Made by a program: the position numbers and the translations under genes. DNA of 64,000 nucleotides from Thecamonas trahens ATCC 50062 (taxonomy: Eukaryota > Apusozoa > Apusomonadida > Apusomonadidae): positions 287,472 to 351,471 of the forward strand of contig NW_013657674.1 in the NCBI RefSeq assembly GCF_000142905.1, written 5' to 3'. Of the stretch, positions 36,401 through 45,275 are shown piece by piece (positions within the stretch are counted from its first letter, which is position 1; every line of letters starts with the position of its first letter). The notes under the pieces are model-generated. The model ran no database searches. It saw only the letters and a program-made list of their open reading frames with translations, and was not told the DNA's origin.

Positions 36401-36884
36401 ACCCAGACCTCGTCCTCATCGAGGCAGCGAGCAAAGAGCGGCGTCTCGGAGCCGTGGCGGAGCGGAACGTGGTCGTCGACTACCACCTGCAGCCAATCGC
36501 CGTTTTTGTAGAAGCGGACGGTGTAGCGGCCGGTCTCGGTGTCGTGGTCGACGATGAGCGAGGCGAGGGCCTCGTCATCGAGGGCAACAACCGAGAGCGA
36601 ACCGAGGAGGTAGCACGAGCCAAGCGCACCCTGCATCACATCACCCGGAGCCACACCCTCGGCAAAGAGGGTAGGCGTCGAGGTGTAAGCGTGCGGGCGG
36701 TCCCACTTGGCCACCGAGTACGATGCTGGAGGTGCATGCGGAGAAAGAAAAAAAAGTGTTCGCTGTGAGTTTGTTCGATGCGGTCAACCACGGTTGGACG
36801 GGAAAGGGCGCAAGGGGACGTACTCTCGCGGTTGGTGTAGAGCGATGTGTCATCGGGAGCAAAGTCAGTGTCAACAAAGGCCAT
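33483..36884 (-). CDS. Calpain-type cysteine protease with four domain-III-like repeats and Lys/Arg-rich tail
   Basis: Exon 1 (36824-36884) encodes FVDTDFAPDDTSLY, the classical calpain start. Exon 2 runs from 36725 to the stop at 33483. The donor is GTACGT. The catalytic triad is present: Cys58 (GALGSCYLLGS), His219 (ASHAYGI) and Asn240 (IRNPWGS). Four copies of a C2-like calpain domain III follow, each with a W-x-x-x-x-x-GG-C/R start and an N-P-Q/V core, then an acidic linker, a basic Lys/Arg/Ala tail and a final serine run. The frame shifts by one base at the G-runs 34470-34473 and 33721-33723. With both restored the gene is exactly 1,102 codons. Calcium-regulated limited proteolysis is the family role. 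Four domain-III copies are unusual. Confidence 0.87.
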
Positions 36885-37215
36885 GGCGGAGGAGGAGGGG
36901 GTGGTGGGGGTGGGATGCCGGGGGTGTACTGGAGTGGGGCGTCAAGTGCAGGTGCGGGTGCGGTGTCAGCGGCGGAGCTGACCAAGTGCTCAGTGGTTAC
37001 GTTTGTCACGCCGGACGTTTTCTGGCCATCGCCTGTGACCAAGGAGGTGGTGGTAGCAGTTTGGGGTTGGGGTTGGGTTGGGGTTGAGGTTGGGGTTGGG
37101 GTTGGGGGGGGGTCACGAGCGCAGACACAGGCACAGGCGAAGGACTTGGCCAGGGTCAGGATGACGGTCGGAGTCGGAGTCGGGGCCGAGCACCTGACTC
37201 TCACTGGCTGTGACC
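36885..37215. promoter_or_regulatory. Divergent region between calpain and secreted-protein genes
   Basis: No gene supported. It contains a TTGGGG-type array at 37061-37112 and serves as upstream sequence for both flanking genes. Confidence 0.4.
37061..37112. repeat. Telomere-like TTGGGG array
   Basis: About seven TTGGGG-type units on the plus strand with one TTGGG and one TTGAGG variant, ending in a run of eight or more G. It lies between two genes, not at a chromosome end, and would readily form G-quadruplexes. Confidence 0.85.
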
Positions 37216-38016
37216 ATGAACACACTGGTGATTGCTGCTGCCGCCATGGCCATGCTGGCCACCCTCACTCTTGCCCAGGACCGTACGCTTGTGGTACCGG
37301 TGCCAGCCGCCTGTCCAGTCTCCCTCCCCCCCCCCCCCCCACCCCCACCACACACACACTCACCCTCCTCACCTCCCTCCCTTCCTCCCCCCCCCCCCCT
37401 AGCTGCGAACGAATGGCTTGGCTACGCCACGGCTACGTACCCGCAGGGGACCAAGATCACGCGGGCCGAGGCAAAGTGGCAGGTGCCGGCCGATCCCAAG
37501 GTCCCGGGCCTGTTCCAGTCGCCGTGGTTCGGCATCGAGTCGACAGACAACCTCAACCTCATCCAGCCGGTCAACCCGTGGGACGGCGCCCGGTGGTACG
37601 GCATGACTGAGTACTTCCAGTGGTCTCCCGAGAACAACCGCGACTCGCAGACCATCGAGGCGCGCGCAGGCGACACGCTCCACGGCACGGTTGTCTACGA
37701 CGAGGCGACCCAGTCGTACACGCAGACGCAGAACAACCTGCGGACTGGCCAGTCGACCTCGATGGTGGTCCCCATCCAGAAGGACAGCAACGGCAACTAC
37801 AAGAACTACGATCACCTGTGGGTTGTGTACGAGAAGGTGCCCATTGTTTGCGGCCAGCTCCCCGCATCGGGCAAGGTTCTCTTCTTCGACATCGAGATCG
37901 AGTTTGACGGCAAGCTTGTGACGCCCGAGTGGACCACGGCCTTTGTTGTCGACAAGTGCGATAACCGTGCCCAGCTCGTTAACTCAACTTCTGTCCTCCT
38001 CACCTGGAACCCTTGA
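37216..38016 (+). CDS. Secreted beta-rich protein, weakly like peptidase G1 (eqolisin), two exons
   Basis: Exon 1 (37216-37282) encodes a clear signal peptide ending near LTLAQD. Exon 2 is 37403-38016. The donor is GTACGC and the intron consists largely of C-runs. The joined protein has 226 residues. It contains AEAKWQVP, QSPWFGIES, YFQWSP and an ARAGDTLHG turn, spaced as in the fungal glutamic peptidases. The position that would carry the catalytic Glu (W-Y-E-W in eqolisins) reads Y-F-Q-W, so peptidase activity is doubtful. It may instead be a lectin-like beta sandwich. Two cysteines near the end (in VCGQL and DKCDN) could form a disulfide. The fold call is tentative. Confidence 0.55.
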   Translation: MNTLVIAAAAMAMLATLTLAQDRTLVVPVPAACPVSLPPPPPPPPHTHSPSSPPSLPPPPPLAANEWLGYATATYPQGTKITRAEAKWQVPADPKVPGLFQSPWFGIESTDNLNLIQPVNPWDGARWYGMTEYFQWSPENNRDSQTIEARAGDTLHGTVVYDEATQSYTQTQNNLRTGQSTSMVVPIQKDSNGNYKNYDHLWVVYEKVPIVCGQLPASGKVLFFDIEIEFDGKLVTPEWTTAFVVDKCDNRAQLVNSTSVLLTWNP

Positions 38017-38100
38017 TGCAGTGACGATCTCTTTCTGCGCGCGCGTTCTTGCTAGCCCATACCACCTTGCCTTTCTTGATTGAACGAGTATCTTTTGTCA

Positions 38101-38177
38101 CGTCCCGTGCCGTCCCGTGCCGTCCCGTGCCGTCCCATACCGTCCCGTGCCGTCCCGTGCCGTCCCGTGCCGTGCCA
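38101..38177. repeat. 10-bp tandem repeat, unit CGTCCCGTGC
   Basis: Seven full units in a row and a partial eighth; the fourth unit is the variant CGTCCCATAC. It lies in the spacer before the methyltransferase gene, followed by a CT-rich leader up to the ATG. Confidence 0.95.
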
Positions 38178-38279
38178 TTGACCACGAGCCAGCGGGAAGG
38201 GGCAGTACTCATCGCGGACGTGAGCGAGTCTCTCCTCCCTCCCTCCCTCCCTCCCTCCTCCTCCTCTCTCCCCCGTTCT

Positions 38280-39002
38280 ATGCGTGTGCTGACCTTACTC
38301 GGCCGCGTGGCCTTTATGACCCTCTTTGCAGTCATCTGCACGGCAGGTGTGCTGCACATGCACCGCCCGACCCGCCGCTGGGCCTTTGCCTCTTTCTGCG
38401 TGGCCATGAACAAGCGCTCGCCAGAGATGCGCGCACTGCGGTGCGAGGTTGTGGGCAACGCCACGGGACACGTGTTGGAGATCGGACCGGGGCCGGGCGG
38501 CAATCTGGCGTGCTACGGCCCAGAGGTGACGGCGTGGACCGGCGTCGAACCGAATCCGGAGTTTGCGCCGTATGTGGCGGCCGCTGCTGCTGCGACAGAG
38601 CGAAAGATCAGGCTTGTCGACGGCGTGGCGGAAGATCTGGTCGCAGCAGGTGTGGCCGATGCCTCCATCGACACCTACGTGGCGACCCATGTCCTTTGCT
38701 CTGTCGATGATGTGTCGCAGGTCCTGGCCGAGGCGTCGCGCGTTCTCAAGCCGGGTGGCAAACTGTTCTTCCTCGAGCACGTCCTCGCCCAGGACTCGCC
38801 CACCCTCGCCTTTGTCCAGCAGGCCATCGCTCCTCTGTGGCGCATCTTTGGCGACGGCTGCGAGTTCCGCACCCAGTGGTATGAGCTCGAGGCCGCCGCC
38901 GCCGCCGGTCTCTTCATCGATCTCGAGATCACCTTCTTCGACGCGCCCATCAAGCTCGTCATCGCCAAGCCGCACATCAAGGGCTCGGCCACCAAGCCAT
39001 GA
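38280..39002 (+). CDS. METTL7/TMT1-like membrane S-adenosylmethionine methyltransferase
   Basis: 240 residues. An N-terminal hydrophobic segment (about 5-28) is the membrane or lipid-droplet anchor usual for METTL7 proteins. SAM motif I is VLEIGPGPGGN. It is followed by an acidic ribose site in GVEPNPEF, THVLCSVDD, the post-motif RVLKPGGKLFFLEHV and the family marker FGDGCEF. Human METTL7A/B (TMT1A/B) are alkyl-thiol methyltransferases, so thiol methylation is a fair guess. ATG 38280 is chosen because the sequence upstream is a CT-rich leader and tandem repeat. It has no intron. The next gene on the same strand is another probable S-methyltransferase. Confidence 0.83.
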   Translation: MRVLTLLGRVAFMTLFAVICTAGVLHMHRPTRRWAFASFCVAMNKRSPEMRALRCEVVGNATGHVLEIGPGPGGNLACYGPEVTAWTGVEPNPEFAPYVAAAAAATERKIRLVDGVAEDLVAAGVADASIDTYVATHVLCSVDDVSQVLAEASRVLKPGGKLFFLEHVLAQDSPTLAFVQQAIAPLWRIFGDGCEFRTQWYELEAAAAAGLFIDLEITFFDAPIKLVIAKPHIKGSATKP

Positions 39003-39266
39003 CTCGCCGATCCGATACCCAAGTCTCTGGGCACAACGAGCGATCTCAGCACTGCAGTACTTACCCACGGATGGGCAGAAACATAACAACGTGGCATACC
39101 CCTGCCACCGGCCTGGCCCTGGCCCTGGCCCACGTCAGCCGCTGTGGCGCACGCAAGCCCCACGACACCGCGAACTCGGACGCGGTCCTTCCACTCCCAC
39201 CCCTCTCTACCCTCCACCATCCTCCGTCTCCTTCGCACATCTTTTGCACTCCGTTCTACCCTCGCC

Positions 39267-39962
39267 ATGTCATCGTCGCCGTCGTCGCCTGCATCGAACA
39301 ACCGCTGGAGCGAAGCCTGGGAGGCCGGGCGAACAGGGTGGGACCTGGGCGGGCCGACGCCTGCGCTCACGGCGCTCCTTGCCGCTCCGCCGGCTGGCGT
39401 GGTGCTGCCAGACTCGGGTGCTGCGCTGGTCCCGGGTTGCGGCGCCGGATACGATGTGCGTGCGCTGGCGACCGCCCTGCCGGGCCTGGACGTGGTCGGT
39501 GTTGATGTGGCACCTCTGGCCAAGGACGCCTTTGACTCCCGTGTCAACGGCGGCGCCGAGCGAGTTGAAAACGCACAGGTGGTGCTCGGCGATGTGTTTG
39601 CGGTCGGGAGCGCCGATGCACCCAAAGGCGTGCCGGATGCGCTGCAGGTTGCGAGCAAGACCGCGCTTGTCTACGACTACACCTTTCTGTGTGCCATCGA
39701 GCCCGAGGACCGCGCGCGATGGGCGGCGCTCATGGCGCGGGTGCTCGAGCCCGGCCGCGGCCGGCTTGTTGTTCTCATCTTCCCGACTGAAGAGCCCGGC
39801 CGCGGCCCGCCGCCGTACCAGATTGTGCCCGATGACGTCGAGGCTCTACTCACTCCGCACGGCTTTGAGTGCGAGCACCTGGCTCCCGTCCCTCACGACG
39901 TGACCGAGGCAGAGTGGCGCAAGGGCAAGGAGGTGATGTCGGTGTGGAAGCTGCGCGCGTGA
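39267..39962 (+). CDS. Thiopurine/thiol S-methyltransferase-like enzyme
   Basis: 231 residues with RWSEAWEAGRTGWDLGGPTP at the start. This motif is shared by thiopurine methyltransferases and plant halide/thiocyanate methyltransferases. SAM motif I is ALVPGCGAGYD. DVVGVDVAPLA follows, with YDYTFLCAIEPEDR as in the TPMT-type catalytic loop, and the C-terminal strand is VWKLRA. ATG 39267 follows a pyrimidine-rich leader and precedes the conserved region directly. It would methylate thiols, sulfide or halides with SAM. It is cytosolic by lack of a signal. It converges with the RasGEF gene, 18 bases apart. Confidence 0.82.
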   Translation: MSSSPSSPASNNRWSEAWEAGRTGWDLGGPTPALTALLAAPPAGVVLPDSGAALVPGCGAGYDVRALATALPGLDVVGVDVAPLAKDAFDSRVNGGAERVENAQVVLGDVFAVGSADAPKGVPDALQVASKTALVYDYTFLCAIEPEDRARWAALMARVLEPGRGRLVVLIFPTEEPGRGPPPYQIVPDDVEALLTPHGFECEHLAPVPHDVTEAEWRKGKEVMSVWKLRA

Positions 39963-39980
39963 TGGCTGGGCGCTCGGCTT

Positions 39981-42686
39981 TTACTTGGGTGCCGGAGGCT
40001 CTCTTGCCTTGGACATGGCCAGCAGTTGGTCTGAGGTGAGGCAGGCGAGCGCGTAGAGGTCAAACAGCTTGCGGATTGACGGCACGACCCGGAAGCGGTA
40101 AGGTGCAACCTGATGCTCGATCATGCCAGAAATCTGCTTGCCAAGCATCTCGATCTTGGACCAGTTGACTAGGCCGGGGCAGTCGCTGATAAAGGTCGGC
40201 ATGTTGTCGATGTAGGTAAAGTCGGAGAGGTAGATGCCGAGGTAAGGGATGAGCGGCGAGCCCGGTGGGAGCGACGCGACCTCGGCACGGTAGTTCTTGA
40301 ACGACTTGGACATGGACATGACTGTGTTGAGGCTGGCCAGCTTGGTGAGGACCTTCTTCTTGACACCGGCCCAGGTCTCGGTCAACCGCTGAACGGCATG
40401 CGAGTTGAGCGCGGCGAGGATGGCCATGAGCGAGTGGTAGTTGGCGAGCTTGCGCAACTCCCACGCCATGCGAACAAGCTGCGTCAGAGCCTTGACCCGC
40501 TCCTTGCGCGATTGTGGAGCGATGACCAGGCCCGAACACCACGAGACCGTGGTGTTGAACGACTCGATCATGCGCAGGATGTTGAGCGCCCGGTGCGCCA
40601 TCGAGGCCTTGGACCAGGCGAGGGCGTGGAACTCGCGCGGCCGGATCGCCGCCCAGTGCTCAGACTCGACGAGGCAGAGCTGGCGGGCGAGCTCGACAGG
40701 ATGAGCCTTGGAAAACGACGGCGGCGCATCGAGGTCGTCGGTCCCAAAAAACTTGCGCTTGAACATCGACGGCGGCAGGTCGTCGTCGTCGTTGCCATCC
40801 GCAGCCTTGTCTTTTTCGGCCAGCGCCGCCGCCGCCGCCGACGCCACCTCAGAGTGCTCCTCCTTGATAGCCGACATTGAGAGCCGCAGCATGTCGTTGG
40901 GGGTAACCGCAGTTTGTGCCGAGAGTGAAATCGAGTGCGATCGCTTGCGCGAGTCGTGCGGCGCCGGTGACGGCTCGCGCTGGGGCACAGGTGACGTCGA
41001 CCCGCTCAGCGACATTGCGCGCACGTCTGATTCTGACGCTGTCGGCCGCAGAGTTGTCGCTGACAGCGTGGCAAGCGCAGGCAGATTGGTCGACGAGCTT
41101 CGCAATGACGCCGGCGAGTGAATCTGCACGACAGGAAGGTCGTGGTCAATTGTGTCGAGCGCATCTCGAGGGTCGTGCAGCCACTTAGACGCAACGAGGT
41201 CGTCCATGTCGAGGCCTGCAAGAAAGGCTGCTGGATCGGCGCGAAAGTGCTCGGGAGTGTGGCGGCCGAGAAAGTTGCGCAGCTGGATGGCCGGAGAGCG
41301 GACGAGCAGGTGTTCGTCAGCCGACGACGCGACGGCCTGGATAAAGGCAAGTGTCCGCTCGTAGTGCTCGGGCACTCGCGCAAAGTCGTCCACAAAATAT
41401 GACAGGAGCCAGAACCGGATGGTGTCAAGTACCGTGAGCTTGGCTGGTACTATCACTGCGTCGGTAATGGTCTTGGCCAACAGGCACGACGAGACCTTGA
41501 CCTCTGGCATGCGGAACTTTTCTACCAGCTTGGCAAGGAGCATCTCCGAGGAGACAATGTAGTGGTACGAGCAAAAGAACGAGAACGGGTCGACCGCGCC
41601 CGACTCGGTCGTCAGATGGTGGACAATCTTGTTGAGGTTGGCTGCTTTGATCCGCGTTCCTTCCGACTGCGAGATAGTGTACCGCACGTTGGTGTCGTTG
41701 TCGGCCGTCTCGTCCCAGAACGCCCGCAGCGCGCCGTGTGTCTCATCGACCGTCTTGGCCTTGTGGACCGCAAGCGCCTCTAGATCCGCCACCGAGAGGC
41801 CAGGGTCAAGGTGACTGTCCGAAGACCCCCCGTCGACCACAATGGTCGGCATCGAACCGATGCTGGTACTGAGCTCCGAGTGCGAGTTCGAGTCATGCAG
41901 CGGGATCCGCGGCTTGCTCGCCGACCACAGCTCAAACGTTGACCTGAACTGGGCGAGCTGCAGCAGGCCACGCGACGAGTCAAGCGTGCTGTTGAACGGG
42001 TCCGACGACGGCTCCACCATGGCCGCTCGCCGCCGCTTGCCAGCGGTACGCTCACTCGGAGTTGTGCTCAGCTCGGGCATGACTTGCGCCTCGGGCACCG
42101 CTGCAAACCCGCCCACCGTAGGCGCGTAGCCCGTCGTCGGTGTTGCCAGCTCCTCAAGTGTCACCACATCGCCCGTGCTGACTGCGCCGAGATCTAGCGA
42201 GAGTGAGAGGCTTGGACCAGAAAGGTCTCCGTCGGAAGCCGGTTGCATGGCGCGCCGGGCGTGGACGACCGAGGTCAGGAGCTGCAGCGTCTCGCGCGAC
42301 GCGTTGAGCTCCGAGTCGCCATCGAGAACTCGCAGCGTAGGGAGTGTGGTCGGTGACATTGATGACGACGCAGGTGAACGGCTCTCCGGGCGGGTCTTGA
42401 TCGGCGACGGCAGCTCGGGATCGCTCGGAGAGGTGCTCACCGCCGGCGTCGATGAGCTCGACGAGGTCGAGTACGAGTAGTCGGAGCTGGAGTCTGACTC
42501 GTTGTCGAGTGCCGCACTGTCTGCAGAGTCGTGGAGCGAATCGGCGTACTCATACGAGTCGTCTGACGCCGACTCGCGCCTGCTGAGCGCGGCGTGCAGG
42601 TTGTTGGCGTTGAGTGAGACCGAACGTCCTCCCGCCACGCCTGTGCCTACGGCCGGCGTCCGTGGGCCACTCTGGCCCCTTTCCAT
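39981..42686 (-). CDS. Ras guanine-nucleotide exchange factor (REM + RasGEF)
   Basis: About 901 residues from ATG 42686; an in-frame ATG at 42815 would extend it by 43. Residues 1-330 are Ser/Pro/Asp-rich and probably disordered. About 345-490 is a Ras exchanger motif (REM) segment that starts around GTRIKAANLNKIVHHLT. A second disordered linker follows. The CDC25-type catalytic domain (about 660-895) opens with ARQLCLVESEHWAAI and contains a helical-hairpin region and PYLGIYLSDFTYIDN. It should activate Ras-like GTPases. No membrane or lipid-binding domain is seen, so targeting probably uses the N-terminal region. No intron is required. Confidence 0.87.
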   Translation of the reverse strand: MERGQSGPRTPAVGTGVAGGRSVSLNANNLHAALSRRESASDDSYEYADSLHDSADSAALDNESDSSSDYSYSTSSSSSTPAVSTSPSDPELPSPIKTRPESRSPASSSMSPTTLPTLRVLDGDSELNASRETLQLLTSVVHARRAMQPASDGDLSGPSLSLSLDLGAVSTGDVVTLEELATPTTGYAPTVGGFAAVPEAQVMPELSTTPSERTAGKRRRAAMVEPSSDPFNSTLDSSRGLLQLAQFRSTFELWSASKPRIPLHDSNSHSELSTSIGSMPTIVVDGGSSDSHLDPGLSVADLEALAVHKAKTVDETHGALRAFWDETADNDTNVRYTISQSEGTRIKAANLNKIVHHLTTESGAVDPFSFFCSYHYIVSSEMLLAKLVEKFRMPEVKVSSCLLAKTITDAVIVPAKLTVLDTIRFWLLSYFVDDFARVPEHYERTLAFIQAVASSADEHLLVRSPAIQLRNFLGRHTPEHFRADPAAFLAGLDMDDLVASKWLHDPRDALDTIDHDLPVVQIHSPASLRSSSTNLPALATLSATTLRPTASESDVRAMSLSGSTSPVPQREPSPAPHDSRKRSHSISLSAQTAVTPNDMLRLSMSAIKEEHSEVASAAAAALAEKDKAADGNDDDDLPPSMFKRKFFGTDDLDAPPSFSKAHPVELARQLCLVESEHWAAIRPREFHALAWSKASMAHRALNILRMIESFNTTVSWCSGLVIAPQSRKERVKALTQLVRMAWELRKLANYHSLMAILAALNSHAVQRLTETWAGVKKKVLTKLASLNTVMSMSKSFKNYRAEVASLPPGSPLIPYLGIYLSDFTYIDNMPTFISDCPGLVNWSKIEMLGKQISGMIEHQVAPYRFRVVPSIRKLFDLYALACLTSDQLLAMSKAREPPAPK

Positions 42687-42899
42687 GCCGGGGCGTATGA
42701 AGGAAGGGGGATAAGAGGAGTGCCGGTGTAGGTGTACGGGGGAGAGGAGTGACCGGCCAATTCTGTCGCTAGCGTCGAGCTTTGCAAGTTGTACCAGGAT
42801 TCGAGTGGACTGCAAATAGTGTTGGAGTTGGCGAGGTTGCTTGCACGGCGTGGGGAAGGAAGGGCGAGGGGGGGGGGGGGCTGTGCTTTGTTTGCTGAC

Positions 42900-44848
42900 C
42901 TAGCTTTGGTGGCGATGGTACTTCTGGCGAAATTCTTCGACGTAGGACATCGATCGCTGTGGGGGCTGGAGCTCGCGCTGAAGGTCGAGGCTGAGCGAGG
43001 GCGGTCGACATAGGCTGGGGTGGTGGAGCGGGCGACGGGTGGCCGACGGTGGGTCGGCGCGGCCGGAACGGACCGCCGGCCGCAGCGGCCGGATCGATCC
43101 GTCAGGGTTGCGCAGAGCAGACCGAGGGATGGGCGAGGGAGCGGGATTCGGGCGCCGGAATGATGGCACGCTCGGGCGGGAGCTGTCGAGAAGCAGTGAC
43201 CGCCGTGGCGTCGTCGACAACGACGACGATGGACCTGCCGGCCGCGATGTCTGCGAGAGCGGGAGCTGCGGCCGGTGCGTAGCCGTCATCGAAGGTGAAA
43301 GTGTCTGCGGGCGGCGCTCGTCACGCTTGGGAAACGGCGAGACGTAGTGAGATGAGGCAAAGAATGCGTCGGACGCGAGCTGCGGAGGGAGCGAAGGCGA
43401 GTACGGCACTTGCTGGACCTGGGCCGGCGAGTGCGCCATCATCAGCGACGCTTGCGCAGCAGGCGTCCGCGGTGTGGCATACATGCTCTGAGCCTGCATC
43501 TGAGCGGTCTGCATCTTGACCTGGGCCTCTTGTTGCTGGGCGGCAGTGAGCGCCAGCTGCGCCAGACGAGCATTCTCTTGGCGGAGCCGCTCGATCTCGG
43601 CCTCCTGGCTCCGCGGCGTGCTCGCGACCGCCAGCTCCTCGTCGAGCGGTAGCGAGCCGGCTAGTAACGCCATGTTGGGCGAAGCCATACGCTCCAGCTG
43701 TGCGTTGCGGATCCGCTCACGCTCCAGGGCTCGGCGGAGCTCGGCCCGTTCGATGCGGGCGTCAAGATCGCCAAGTGGATTAGGCTGGGTCTTTCGCGAC
43801 AGCCGGTGTCGATACGACGACGCTTCATCGTCGTAGTAGTAGTCGTCCGAGTATCCCGAGTACGTGTAGTACGGGTCGTAGTCCGAGTATGTGTACTCGT
43901 CCGAGTAAGTATAGAGCCGGCGGTGCGATGATGCCCTCGACGAGCGCCCCGCCCCCCCGACCGGCGTGAGGTCCGCGACGCCCGTGATCGGCGCGAGGTC
44001 CGTGATCGGCGCGAGGTCCGTGAAGCCCGTGATGCCCGCGACGCCAGCGACGCCAGCGACTCGGGCGGCGAGAGCGGGCGGCGTGGAGCCAAGAGCCCCG
44101 TCGCATTGGCTTTGGTCTTGGGCGGAGGCTTGGTCCGGCCGGACGCCTCGGCCCGCATCGAGGTGGGCGCCATTCTTGCTGGCTTGGCGCCAGCCGAGTT
44201 TGACGAGTCAAAGAGTGAGCCGGTCGAATCGTCTCCGCCCAGTGAGAGCGGCTCCGACTCGGACGAGTCCGAGCCAAGAGCTGCAAAGTCAAACGAGCTC
44301 TCGTCATCGCTGCTGTCGTCTCGCGCCGCAGGCTTGGTCTTGGTCTTGGCCTTGGTCTTCCCGCCGTCGTCATCAGAGTCGGAGGCAAAGTCGCCAAAGT
44401 TGATCGAGCTGTCATCGCTCGAGTCGGAGCCAAGGGCAGCAAAGTCGAACGAGTCATCGTCGTCGTCATCGCTGGGAGTAGCAACAGCTCGGGTGCCGGG
44501 CTTGGTCCTGTCAACGGCAATATGATTATCGTCGTCCGAGTCTGAGCCAAAGTCGCCAAAGTTGATGGAGCTGTCCGAATCATCGCCAGCGCCATGCTCG
44601 CTGCCAGAGGCGAGAGCGGCAAAGTCAAATGAGCCATCGGTCTCTGTTCCAAACGCCAGTACGTCGTCATCGGCAGCCTCTGAGGTGTCAGGCGCGGTCT
44701 TGGACGGCACCGTCGACACCAGCTCAAACTCAAAGTCCTCGTCCGAGTCCTCGGCGGCATCCTCCCACATTTGGCCCCACTCTCCCTCGTCCTCGCTCTC
44801 ACCTTCACCCTCACCCCACATCAGCAGCTCATCCACTGGCCGCACCAT
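42900..44848 (-). CDS. Disordered acidic-to-basic protein with FDFAAL / INFGDF repeats
   Basis: 649 residues after one base is restored in the C-run 43952-43958; the length then divides by three. The first 200 residues are Asp/Ser/Glu-rich and carry alternating short motifs: SFDFAAL three times and SINFGDF twice, separated by acidic serine runs. The middle is an Arg/Ser/Thr-rich basic block (TSRRSR repeats). A Tyr/Asp-rich segment with YTYSD repeats follows, then a short helical stretch, probably coiled coil. The end is Pro/Ser-rich, closing with YVEEFRQKYH. I do not recognise a family. Phe-rich motifs in acidic context can bind adaptor appendage domains, but this is only a suggestion. Confidence 0.6.
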
Positions 44849-45275
44849 GGTGGGTGGTTGTGAGTGGCAGGCTGGAGAGTACAGGTCCAAATTGCCGCGG
44901 TATCGCCGCCTCGCACCGCACGTGCTCAACAGCCACCGCCCTCACCCCATCCCCATCGCCACCGCACACCCACCGCATCACCTACAGTCGGACGACATCC
45001 AGGACAGCCTCTACCACACTCTAGTGCGATGAGCGGCGACGGTCAAGTGGTTGAACACAAGTCTCACTGTGGCGCGCTCGTCGTTGTCGTGCGTCAGAAG
45101 ACGCAAGTCCGTTGCAAGTGAGCGCGGGAGTGCCGAGTCGCGTCGAGAGCGAGAACAGCGTTCGTCGACTTGGGCAAAAGTGTTGGGGAGTTAAGGAGCT
45201 GTCAATGAAGAAGCCATCGCTGGCGCAGCTTGGCCGGATCGTCTCGTCCGACACCACCCTTCTCTATCACACACT
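44849..45275. promoter_or_regulatory. Divergent region before ribosomal protein eL8
   Basis: It separates the acidic-protein gene from eL8. A 30-codon open frame at 45029-45121 (plus) has an ATG but no recognisable similarity; it may be an upstream frame or chance. A pyrimidine-rich stretch precedes the eL8 ATG. Confidence 0.4.

Noticed and set aside
37210-37215. GTG at 37210 as start of the secreted protein
   Set aside because: ATG at 37216 in the same frame directly begins the signal peptide, and eukaryotic genes rarely start at GTG.
45029-45121. Small 30-codon open frame before eL8
   Set aside because: No similarity, and length is within chance for GC-rich DNA; noted only within the intergenic entry.
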